In this document: positions 1 through 6,720 of the stretch, piece after piece
Position numbering within the stretch: the stretch's first letter is position 1
Layout: each line of letters begins with the position of its first letter
NCBI GenBank assembly: GCA_964389005.1
Contig: CAYMCV010000102.1
Coordinates: forward strand, 1 to 9,313
Source of the DNA: CAYMCV01 sp964389005
Lineage (GTDB): Bacteria; Bacillota; Clostridia; Lachnospirales; Lachnospiraceae
Length of the DNA stretch: 9,313 nt
Direction: 5' to 3'
Made by a program: the position numbers and the translations under genes
Notes under the pieces: model-generated
What the model saw: only the letters and a program-made list of their open reading frames with translations
The model's database searches: none
Told to the model about the DNA's origin: nothing

Positions 1-1816
1 GCGCAGAAATCGTTACCCCCGCTGTCATTAGTAAGGAAATTCAGAAACGAATTCTTGAGAATATCGTACCGGAGCATCGCACATTGGTTCTAAGCACCCT
101 TTTCTCGGAGGCGTTGCGAGCGCAATATCTAAAAGGCGAAACAACGGTGGAGTGTGTTTACAGGCGTTACGTTACGGATCATGACATTCATTGGATTAAG
201 GGCAGAGCAATGATGATGCAGAACCCGACTTCGGGAGATCTGATGGCATTTCTGTTTTTCCACGACATTGATATCGAAGTAACAGACAGAATGGCAATTG
301 ATTGCGCANNNNNNNNNNCGGCCGTATGGTCAGAAACGGCGATAATTTGGTCGCACTGGAAAGTGACAGAGCTTTTATCTATATGGATGCGGTCGAGGGA
401 ATTGCTGCACGAAGCGTGATTCCGGAAGACAGAGACGGTTATATTTCTTTCTTAAAAACAGAGAATATGGTTCGAGAATTGAATCAAAAAGATTCAATCA
501 TGCATGTTTATCAGGTTTATAGTGAGAGACTGAAGAAAAACTGTGCCAAGCGGACCATATGTTATTACATGGACGAAGAACGTACAAAAATAGTAATATC
601 GCGCCGGGACATAACTCTACACGCGGAGTTGGAACGTCAAAGAAATGCAAAATTGCAGGAGGCACTTGACAAGGCGAACGAAGCCAATCGCGCCAAAAGT
701 GAGTTTTTATCTCGTATGAGTCATGACATACGAACACCGATGAATGCAATTATCGGGCTTGTAAAGCTTGCTGAGGAACAGGAAGTATCGCCGAAAGTAC
801 TCGAATACTTATCCGGTATCGATGCCTCCGGACACTTTTTAATGGGGTTAATCAATGATATTCTGGATTTGAGTAAGATTGAGAGCGGGAAGATTCATTT
901 GAACGAGGAGCCGTTTACGCTTGAAGATTTCCTGTGTAAGATTCGCGCCATCATTACGCCCTTAATGGATAAAAAGGACATTGATTTTGTCATCAATATT
1001 CATATAGAGGCGCAGTGTATCTTAATCGATAAGTTACGCTACAGCCAGATATTTTTTAACTTATTGACCAATGCGGCGAAGTATACATCTGTCGGCGGCA
1101 AGGTAACATTTACTGTGGAACAACTTCCGGAAAAAGATGGTCGTATCGGATTGCGACACACCATTTGCGACGATGGCTGCGGCATGAGTCAAGAATTTTT
1201 GGAAATTGCGTTTGACCCATTCGAGCAGGAACGTCATACGGTATCTTCCGAATTACAGGGCTCCGGCTTGGGTCTTGCCATAGTGAAGAATCTGGTGGAT
1301 ACGATGGGCGGAACCATCAATGTTTCAAGCAAAATTGATGAGGGAACGCAGTTTACGGTGGAATTGTATGTAAAAGAGATGAATTTAGACGATTACAAAC
1401 GTAGCATCGGCTATTTTGATGCGGAAACACTCAAGGGAATTCATGTACTGGTTGTGGAAGACAACGAATTGAATACCATCATTGCACAGGAACTTTTAGA
1501 GATGAAGGGCTGTATCGTCAGCGTTGCCGAAAACGGTGCGGAGGCTGTTGAGAAGTTTGCACAATCCGAGGAAGGGTACTTTGATATCATTCTGATGGAT
1601 TTGCGCATGCCGGTAATGAATGGCTTGGAGGCGACCAAGCAGATTAGAGCAATGAACCGTAAAGATGCAATGCGTACACCGATTCTTGCAATGACGGCCG
1701 ACGCATTTGCGGAAGATAAAATGCGGGCAATACAGGCCGGTATGAACGGACATATACCCAAACCTGTTGAGCCGGAGCTTCTCTATGAGAAAATTGCTTC
1801 TATAATTCAGGTGTAA
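1..1816 (+). CDS. Hybrid sensor histidine kinase with C-terminal receiver (5'-partial, interrupted by an N gap)
   Basis: This is a membrane or cytosolic signal-relay kinase; its stimulus is unknown. The frame is open from base 3 to the gap (AEIVTPAV... to MAIDCA) and resumes after the gap, ending with TAA at 1814-1816. The pre-gap part has a PAS-like stretch, with YRRYVTDHDIHWIKG followed by a GDLMAFLFFHDID ending typical of Lachnospiraceae hybrid kinases. Then come a helical linker, a HisKA H-box (MSHDIRTPMNAI, phospho-accepting His codon 722-724), the HATPase_c N-box (FFNLLTNAAKYT from 1052), G1 (DDGCGM from 1169), the F-box FDPFEQE and G2 (QGSGLGLAIVK from 1256). The receiver starts near 1439, with acidic pair ED at 1457-1462, phospho-accepting Asp at 1598-1600 (ILMDLRMP) and Lys at 1760-1762 (IPKP). 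All catalytic residues are present, so kinase and receiver look functional. No output domain follows the receiver. The N-terminus lies outside the window. A role in motility is suggested only by position. Confidence 0.9.
309..318. other. Assembly gap (10 Ns) inside the histidine kinase gene
   Basis: Ten consecutive Ns. The coding frame before the gap ends exactly at a codon boundary (308). The frame after the gap has base 319 as a third codon position. The true missing length must therefore be 2 modulo 3 for the gene to be intact. Ten is 1 modulo 3, so the Ns are best read as a scaffolding placeholder and not a measured length. Confidence 0.97.
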
Positions 1817-1835
1817 ATTTATTTTCATTTTGGTA

Positions 1836-1862
1836 TAAAGTTATTCTGAAAAAATCCGATAC
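1836..1862 (+). promoter_or_regulatory. Sigma-28 (SigD/FliA) promoter of the flgM operon
   Basis: TAAA at 1836-1839, a 15-base spacer, then TCCGATAC at 1855-1862. This matches the Gram-positive sigma-D pattern TAAA-N14-16-GCCGATAT closely. The site lies 57 bases upstream of the flgM start, so the transcript would have a leader of about 50 bases. A flgM operon under sigma-28 control gives the usual feedback in which the anti-sigma factor is made by its own target. The match is seen directly; activity is inferred. Confidence 0.85.
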
Positions 1863-1872
1863 CTATTGTGAA

Positions 1873-1911
1873 GCGGAAGGTTTAGGCTCCGCAAACTCTC
1901 AGGGAGGGAGG
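1873..1911 (+). promoter_or_regulatory. flgM leader: two small hairpins and a strong Shine-Dalgarno sequence
   Basis: A 5-bp stem GCGGA (1873-1877) / TCCGC (1888-1892) is followed by CTCTC (1896-1900), which can pair with GGGAG (1906-1910, one G-U pair) around the loop AGGGA (1901-1905). The second fold would cover most of the Shine-Dalgarno run GGGAGGGAGG (1902-1911) and place a GGA in its loop, the geometry favoured by CsrA. The ribosome site itself is clear, with 7 bases to the ATG. The regulatory fold is a weak inference. Confidence 0.35.
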
Positions 1912-1918
1912 AATCTAT

Positions 1919-2197
1919 ATGCGTATTGAACCATACATTCAAATTCAACAGATGTATAACACGCAAAAGCCCGGCAAATCGCAGAAGTCATCATCTTCTT
2001 CGTTTTCGGATCGGCTGCAGATTTCGGCACAGGGAAAGGATTTCCAGACAACCAAATCAGCACTGATGAATACTTCCGATATTCGTGAAGAATTGACAGC
2101 GCCGATTCAAGCCGCAATTGCGAACGGTACTTATTCGGTTAGTTCCGAGGAATTTGCGGATAAAATTTTGAGTAAGTACAACGAAACACTTATGTGA
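1919..2197 (+). CDS. flgM: FlgM, anti-sigma-28 factor
   Basis: FlgM binds and inhibits the flagellar sigma factor sigma-28 (SigD/FliA) and is secreted through the completed hook-basal body, which releases late gene expression. The 92-residue protein has the family's usual small size. It opens MRIEPYIQIQQMY, followed by a Ser/Lys-rich, probably disordered stretch (about 18-30), the FSDRLQISAQGKD segment (about 29-41), and a C-terminal helical part with DIREELTAPIQAAIANGTYSV and EEFADKILSKY (about 55-88), the region that contacts sigma-28 in this family. The ATG at 1919 has a GGAGG ribosome site 7 bases upstream. It is the first gene after the sigma-28 promoter. Its stop TGA (2195-2197) lies within the ribosome binding site of flgN, so the two are probably translationally coupled. 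Identification rests on sequence pattern and position together. Confidence 0.9.
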   Translation: MRIEPYIQIQQMYNTQKPGKSQKSSSSSFSDRLQISAQGKDFQTTKSALMNTSDIREELTAPIQAAIANGTYSVSSEEFADKILSKYNETLM

Positions 2198-2205
2198 GGT
2201 GAATG

Positions 2206-2724
2206 ATGGCCAGTCTGATGGAGAATCTCATAGACGTTTTACAACGTCTGGATACGGAATATGAGAACCTTTTAGCCTTGTCAATGCAGAAGACAACGGC
2301 CATCGTGAAAGCCGACCTTGTGCAACTTTCGGAAATCACGGATGATGAACAACGAATCGTCAGCAAAGTCAACGCTCTGGAGAAGGAACATGCAGAGACG
2401 ATGAAAGACATTGCGAACGTTATCAACAAGGATGTTGAGAACTTGAAACTAACCAATCTGATTCAACTGCTTGAACAAAGACCGGAAGAACAGCAGCAAC
2501 TGGCACAGGTACATGATCAGTTAAAAAGCGTCGCACAGAGAATGAAGCTGGTAAACGAACAGAATCGTGAATTACTGCAGAGTTCACTGGAGATGGTTGA
2601 ATTTGACATGAATCTGATACAGGCTGCGAAGACGGCACCCGAAACGGCGAACTATAACCGAGGGGCCTATAATACCGGAAGCATCATCGGAACCAACGCA
2701 GGAAACTTTGATGCCAAGCAGTAA
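2206..2724 (+). CDS. flgN: FlgN-family flagellar export chaperone
   Basis: FlgN is a cytosolic chaperone that keeps FlgK and FlgL export-competent and delivers them to the flagellar type III apparatus; both client genes follow downstream. The protein (172 residues from the chosen start) is almost wholly helical and charged, with coiled-coil-like stretches such as ITDDEQRIVSKVNALEKEH and the C-terminal helix NRELLQSSLEMVEFDMNLIQ. It ends in a flexible tail NYNRGAYNTG... FDAKQ like that of other clostridial FlgN proteins. Two ATG codons stand in tandem (2203 and 2206). The Shine-Dalgarno GAGGTGA (2196-2202) abuts the first, so the second is preferred for spacing; the difference is one Met. The gap to flgM is only 8 bases, and the ribosome site overlaps the flgM stop. 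FlgN proteins diverge strongly, so the call depends partly on context. Confidence 0.85.
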   Translation: MASLMENLIDVLQRLDTEYENLLALSMQKTTAIVKADLVQLSEITDDEQRIVSKVNALEKEHAETMKDIANVINKDVENLKLTNLIQLLEQRPEEQQQLAQVHDQLKSVAQRMKLVNEQNRELLQSSLEMVEFDMNLIQAAKTAPETANYNRGAYNTGSIIGTNAGNFDAKQ

Positions 2725-2748
2725 TCAATCCTTTGTTGAGGTGTCGAT

Positions 2749-4407
2749 ATGCCGTTGATGGGAAGCTTATATGTCGGAAATTCCGGCTTACAATCCAGCC
2801 AAAATGCTCTGAACTCGACTGCACACAATATGACCAATACAGATACGGTTGGTTATGTCAGACAGCAGGTGCAGCTCAATGACAGAGAATACAATACACT
2901 CAAAATAGACGCGTCGACTGTATCCAACAGTCAGATTGGTCTTGGCGCGTATTATTCCCAAGTACGTCAGATAAGAGATGTCTTTTTGGATCAGACTTAC
3001 CGTGAAGAAAGCGGTAGGCTTGGTTTTTATGGGACGACATATTCAGCAATGGAAGAAGTGGAAGTGCTGCTTGGAGAACTTGACGGTGCTTCTTTTCAGA
3101 ATTCCATAAAAGATTTGTGGGTTGCGGTACAGGAACTTGCCAAAGACCCGGGCAGCAGTGTGACGCAGGGATTGCTGGTACAGCGTTCCTACGCTTTTTT
3201 AAGTGATGCGCAGTCGGTTTACGACGGACTATGCAGTTACCAGGACGATTTGAATCTTGAAATCAAGAGCACTGTTGACAAAATCAACGATTACGGTAAT
3301 CAAATCTGGGAGTTGAACGAACAGATTCGAAAGATAGAGACCGGCGGCATTGAGAAGGCCAACGATCTAAAAGACACCCGCAACCGCCTGCTGGATGAAT
3401 TAAGCGGGATGGCAAGCATATCCTACAATACCGATATTGACGGAAACGTATTGGTAAAAATCGAGGGACATGATTTTGTATCTCCGGCACGCGTTTTGGA
3501 GTTGGGCGTTCAGTCAACGGAGGCAACCGGTTTTTATGAAGTGTTCTGGAAGGATGATGCATCCTACGAATTGAACAATGAGGGACGTAAAATATACAAT
3601 ACAGAAGGAGCCAAGGTGTTTGACTTTTCCCTGCCGATATCCACCGATTTGGATACGGACATCGGTTCGCTCAAAGCCATGATACTGGCAAGAGGTGACC
3701 ACCGCGGCAACTACACTGACTTAACAGATGGCGTGGATGCAGACGGGAACCGCGTTACCGCTGAACAGAAATATGCCAATATCTCAGATTCCGTCATGAT
3801 GACGATTCAGGCGGAGTTCGACAAAATGATTTCCAGTGTTGCCAAAGCAGTCAATCAGGTTCTGACGGATGCCTATGCATCCGGAACCGGTAAATATATG
3901 TCAGACGGTAACGGTGGCGCAATTCAGATGTTCCACAGAACCACTGCAGATACGAGCGTGGCAGAGGATGTCACACGTTCGGAGACGCTTTTCTCGGTCA
4001 GCAACATGTTCATCAATCAGGAATTGATGCAGCAGCCCTCCAAACTCGGCTTCAAAAAAGAAGACGGAAGTATTGATTATAAGTCTGCCGAGAAATTGAA
4101 AGCTGCTTTTGCAGATAAAAATTACGCATTAAACCCGTCACAAACCAACAAGTTATGCGTCAATGATTTCTACTCATCGTTGGTTGCACAGGTTGCAAAT
4201 GACGGTTCCGTATACAAGAGCATACGTGACAATGAGCAGATTACCGTGGATTCCACAGAGGCGGCGAGACAGCAAATCATCGGGGTTTCCACGGATGAAG
4301 AACTCTCCAATATGATTCGCTTCCAGAACTCCTACAACGCATCCAGCCGTTATATCAATGTAATCAGCGAGATGCTCGAGCACCTGCTTGCGACGTTGGG
4401 AGTGTAA
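2749..4407 (+). CDS. flgK: FlgK, hook-filament junction protein (HAP1), first copy
   Basis: FlgK forms the first ring of the hook-filament junction after export through the flagellar channel. The 552-residue protein has the diagnostic ends. The N-terminal rod/hook-family motif is LYVGNSGLQSSQNALNS... followed by NMTNTDTVGYVRQQV (about 6-44). Then comes a long helical region with FQNSIKDLWVAVQELAKDP (about 116-135) and a coiled-coil-like IKSTVDKINDYGNQIWELNEQI (about 175-197). The C-terminal hook-associated motif is MIRFQNSYNASSRYINVISE (about 523-542), which packs against the N-terminal helix in this family. The ATG at 2749 follows GAGGTG by 5 bases. The gene is 24 bases after flgN, so it is co-transcribed. 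It differs markedly from the second flgK copy downstream in length and sequence, so the pair does not look like a recent duplication. Confidence 0.93.
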   Translation: MPLMGSLYVGNSGLQSSQNALNSTAHNMTNTDTVGYVRQQVQLNDREYNTLKIDASTVSNSQIGLGAYYSQVRQIRDVFLDQTYREESGRLGFYGTTYSAMEEVEVLLGELDGASFQNSIKDLWVAVQELAKDPGSSVTQGLLVQRSYAFLSDAQSVYDGLCSYQDDLNLEIKSTVDKINDYGNQIWELNEQIRKIETGGIEKANDLKDTRNRLLDELSGMASISYNTDIDGNVLVKIEGHDFVSPARVLELGVQSTEATGFYEVFWKDDASYELNNEGRKIYNTEGAKVFDFSLPISTDLDTDIGSLKAMILARGDHRGNYTDLTDGVDADGNRVTAEQKYANISDSVMMTIQAEFDKMISSVAKAVNQVLTDAYASGTGKYMSDGNGGAIQMFHRTTADTSVAEDVTRSETLFSVSNMFINQELMQQPSKLGFKKEDGSIDYKSAEKLKAAFADKNYALNPSQTNKLCVNDFYSSLVAQVANDGSVYKSIRDNEQITVDSTEAARQQIIGVSTDEELSNMIRFQNSYNASSRYINVISEMLEHLLATLGV

Positions 4408-4410
4408 TTT

Positions 4411-4453
4411 GTTCGAGGCGAGTTTGGGTGATATGGGTGTTCGAGGCGAGCTT
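4411..4453 (+). repeat. Short direct repeat after the first flgK
   Basis: GTTCGAGGCGAGTTT (4411-4425) recurs as GTTCGAGGCGAGCTT (4439-4453), with 14 of 15 bases identical and a period of 28. The second copy is also the outer left arm of the large palindrome that follows. It starts 3 bases after the flgK stop codon. Confidence 0.75.
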
Positions 4454-4606
4454 ACACGAAGAATCGTGCCCTCGCTAAAAAACGCAATACATTCCTATGA
4501 ACCTTTATACAAAGCCCGTTCAGCTTGGGCTTCCGGGCTTAAAGTCTCATATCCATAGCGTTTTAAATCCGCTCGGACATGATTCTTCGTGTAAGCTCGC
4601 AGCGAA
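4440..4606. repeat. Large imperfect palindrome (about 167 bases), possible MITE-like or structured RNA element
   Basis: The outer arms 4446-4468 and 4578-4600 are complementary over 23 bases, with one G-T mismatch that would be a G-U pair in RNA. Pairing resumes outside after a 2-base mismatch: TTCG (4440-4443) with CGAA (4603-4606). Nested stems continue inward: AAAACGC (4479-4485) / GCGTTTT (4558-4564), TATGA (4496-4500) / TCATA (4548-4552), CTTT (4503-4506) / AAAG (4541-4544), and AAGCCCG (4512-4518) / CGGGCTT (4534-4540). The loop is 4519-4533. No convincing gene lies here, and no T-run marks it as a terminator. The second flgK follows 220 bases later. The nested architecture is directly visible; calling it a mobile element is inference, because no target duplication is evident. 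Confidence 0.7.
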
Positions 4607-4674
4607 GGTATTGGAAATTTGCAGTACATTACGGACATGCAATTATTCTTCAGGTAAATTCGCGACGAGGGTAT
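4574..4674 (+). repeat. Diverged direct repeat at the right side of the palindrome
   Basis: CGGACATG...ATTCTTC...GCGAAGGTAT (4574-4611) is echoed by CGGACATG...ATTCTTC...CGAGGGTAT (4632-4674). The second copy has an extra CAATT after CGGACATG and several substitutions. The first copy contains the right arm of the palindrome, so arm-like sequence occurs at least three times in this spacer. The rest of the spacer (4675-4826) shows only a weak promoter candidate and the ribosome site of the next gene. Confidence 0.5.
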
Positions 4675-4751
4675 CATCAAATAACATTAATAAATAAGAT
4701 TGAATCATATATGTTCATAAGCAAGACTGTATGCATCGCTACGTGGCACAT

Positions 4752-4777
4752 TCAAGCGAAAGCGTATCTTGCGATAA
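4752..4777 (+). promoter_or_regulatory. Weak candidate sigma-28 promoter ahead of the second flgK
   Basis: TCAA (4752-4755), 14 bases, then TGCGATAA (4770-4777). Each half departs from the TAAA / GCCGATAT pattern by one or two bases. The site is 50 bases ahead of the flgK start, a sensible distance. It could restore expression if the palindromic insert reduces read-through from flgM. The evidence is weak. Confidence 0.25.
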
Positions 4778-4826
4778 TAAATTTTATCAGTCGCACCATA
4801 ATTGAGACAGAAACGAGGTGATTCAC

Positions 4827-6680
4827 ATGGCATCACAGTTTTTTGGATTGAATATCGCATATACGGGCTTGCTGGCATCCAATGCCGCATTGAACACCAC
4901 GTCGAACAATATCTCCAACGTGGAGACCGAGGGTTACAGCAGACAGCAGGTCAATCAGGAAGCCGCAGAAGCATTACGGACCTACACCACCTTCGGTTGT
5001 CAGGGAGCCGGTGTTTCTGCCCGTTCTATTGAGCGTATTCGTGATGAATTTTATGATGTGAAATATTGGAATGCGACACAAAACCTCGGTTTGAATCGCA
5101 TCAAAAAATACTACATGGCGCAAGTCGAAGATTACTTTAAGGATGACAGTTCCATTAAGGGATTTACGACTGTTTTTAACAATATGTATAACTCCTTGCA
5201 GGAATTGGCGAAGAGCGCAGGCGATACCACGGTTAAGACGCAGATGGTCGGTTATGCATCCTCGCTTACGACATATTTTAACGAAATGTCATCCAACTTA
5301 ACGAAGATTCAGGAGGATGCCAACGCGGAGATTAAGGTCAAAACCGACGAAATCAACTCGCTGTCGCAGGAAATATCATCACTGAATAAGCAGATTAACG
5401 TCATTGAACTGACAGGTGCCAACGCCAACTCTTTACGTGACCAGCGTTCCGTGCTGATTGACAGACTTTCGGCAGTGGTGGATGTCAAAGTGACCGAGAC
5501 TCCGATTTACGATTTGAACAATCCGGATCGAGAAACCGGTGCCAACCGTTATATGGTGCAGATTGCGGGCGGACAGGTTTTGGTGGATACGAACGAATAT
5601 CGTACCTTGAAATGCGTGGCACGTGAGAACGGACAGGCAGCATATCAGTCCGACGCAGACGGGCTTTACGATATCTATTGGGAGAGCGGCGCAGAGTTCG
5701 GCATGTACAACCTAAGCATGGGCGGCGAACTGGCGGGACTGATTCAGATGCGTGACGGTAACAACGGAGAGCATTTTAACGGAACGGTGACGAATGTCAA
5801 TCGTGATGCGCAGGGAAATGCACGCGTAACAATAGCGGTAACGGCGGATTATCTGATAGATCCGAACCAATCTTCGCTTCCGGACGTGGGCGTCATCAAC
5901 ATCGGCAATACGCTGTACAACTACGATTCATGGACGTTTGATACAACGACGAAATCATATACGTTTTCGATTTTGGCACAGAATAATGAAGCGGAGATTT
6001 TCCCGAATAAAATCGGACGGGATGCATTTACCAATCAAAACGTTGAATATCAGGGAATTCCATATTATATGCAACAATTGAACCAATGGGTTCGTCAGTT
6101 TTCGAAGGCTTTTAACTCGATACTGACACAGGCAGGCAGCGTCAACGAGTATGGCAGCGCCGGGCAGAATCTTTTTACGGGAAGAACCACTGACGGGAAG
6201 CAGATGACGTTTCGCAAAGAGGACAACATTACCGGAACGATTTCCTCAAAGGATGATTGCTATCGTCGATTGACGGCCGCGAATTTTACAATCAGTGACG
6301 CACTGGTTAAGGATTCCAATTTACTGGCAACACATACGGATGCACAGGCGGGACAAGATAAAAGCGATATCATCAAACAACTGATTGCGATGAAGAGCGA
6401 TACGAGCAAAGTGAATTTCAGGGGAAGCGCCGCAGGCGAATTTTTAGAGTGTATCCTTGCAGATGTGGCTTTGAATGCGGATCGCGCCAACACGTTTACG
6501 AAGAATGCGGAGGCAATGGTCGGAAGCATTGACAACCAGAGAATTTCCATTTCCGGTGTTGACAACGATGAGGAAGCGGTTAATCTGGTGAAGTTCCAGA
6601 ACGCTTATAACTTATCGTCCAAGATGATTCAGGTGCTGACAGAGATTTATGACCGTCTGATTCTCGAGACAGGCGTATAG
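4827..6680 (+). CDS. flgK: FlgK, hook-filament junction protein (HAP1), second copy
   Basis: A second FlgK-family protein of 617 residues. The N-terminal motif FFGLNIAYTGLLASNAALNT with NNISNVETEGYSRQQV (about 5-45) and the C-terminal VNLVKFQNAYNLSSKMIQVL (about 586-605) are textbook hook-associated ends. Between them are a helical D1-type region (FNNMYNSLQELAKSAGD, about 116-132; DEINSLSQEISSLNKQINVI, about 173-192) and a variable surface-exposed middle. The start is ATG 4827, with GAGGTG (4815-4820) 6 bases upstream; an upstream GTG at 4818 lies inside that ribosome site and is not used. Two flgK genes in a row occur in related Clostridia. The two proteins here share only the terminal motifs clearly, so they may form different junction layers or be alternative HAP1 subunits. 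This copy looks closer to canonical FlgK, but that is a judgement by eye. Confidence 0.92.
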   Translation: MASQFFGLNIAYTGLLASNAALNTTSNNISNVETEGYSRQQVNQEAAEALRTYTTFGCQGAGVSARSIERIRDEFYDVKYWNATQNLGLNRIKKYYMAQVEDYFKDDSSIKGFTTVFNNMYNSLQELAKSAGDTTVKTQMVGYASSLTTYFNEMSSNLTKIQEDANAEIKVKTDEINSLSQEISSLNKQINVIELTGANANSLRDQRSVLIDRLSAVVDVKVTETPIYDLNNPDRETGANRYMVQIAGGQVLVDTNEYRTLKCVARENGQAAYQSDADGLYDIYWESGAEFGMYNLSMGGELAGLIQMRDGNNGEHFNGTVTNVNRDAQGNARVTIAVTADYLIDPNQSSLPDVGVINIGNTLYNYDSWTFDTTTKSYTFSILAQNNEAEIFPNKIGRDAFTNQNVEYQGIPYYMQQLNQWVRQFSKAFNSILTQAGSVNEYGSAGQNLFTGRTTDGKQMTFRKEDNITGTISSKDDCYRRLTAANFTISDALVKDSNLLATHTDAQAGQDKSDIIKQLIAMKSDTSKVNFRGSAAGEFLECILADVALNADRANTFTKNAEAMVGSIDNQRISISGVDNDEEAVNLVKFQNAYNLSSKMIQVLTEIYDRLILETGV

Positions 6681-6681
6681 G

Positions 6682-6706
6682 GGAGATTCTCCTTCGATAC
6701 ACGAAG
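6682..6706 (+). promoter_or_regulatory. Two small abutting hairpins in the flgL leader
   Basis: GGAG (6682-6685) / CTCC (6689-6692) and CTTCG (6692-6696) / CGAAG (6702-6706) are competing or adjacent stems in the 40-base gap between flgK and flgL, just before the ribosome site AGAGGTGA (6710-6717). They are short and may be chance; they could tune flgL translation or mRNA processing. Confidence 0.25.
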
Positions 6707-6720
6707 AAAGAGGTGATTAC

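Noticed and set aside
84..419. A separate 111-residue protein spanning the N gap
   Set aside because: The frame after the gap is nonsense relative to the kinase family; the real frame resumes in another register, so this is a gap artefact.
2053..2082. TCCGATAT inside flgM with CAAA upstream
   Set aside because: The spacer is 18 bases, outside the sigma-28 range, and the site is within the coding region.
3633..3640. Perfect GCCGATAT octamer inside the first flgK
   Set aside because: No TAAA-like -35 element lies 14 to 16 bases upstream and no gene starts nearby.
4411..4453. CRISPR-like array
   Set aside because: There are only two short direct copies with a 13-base spacer and no further units or cas genes.
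4495..4680. Minus-strand open frame of 61 codons across the palindrome (and a + strand one at 4497-4697)
   Set aside because: Both cross the nested inverted repeat, lack a convincing ribosome site and have no recognised family; they are more likely by-products of the repeat.
4818..4826. GTG start for the second flgK three codons upstream of the ATG
   Set aside because: The GTG is part of the Shine-Dalgarno GAGGTG; the ATG at 4827 has correct spacing and gives the usual FlgK N-terminus.
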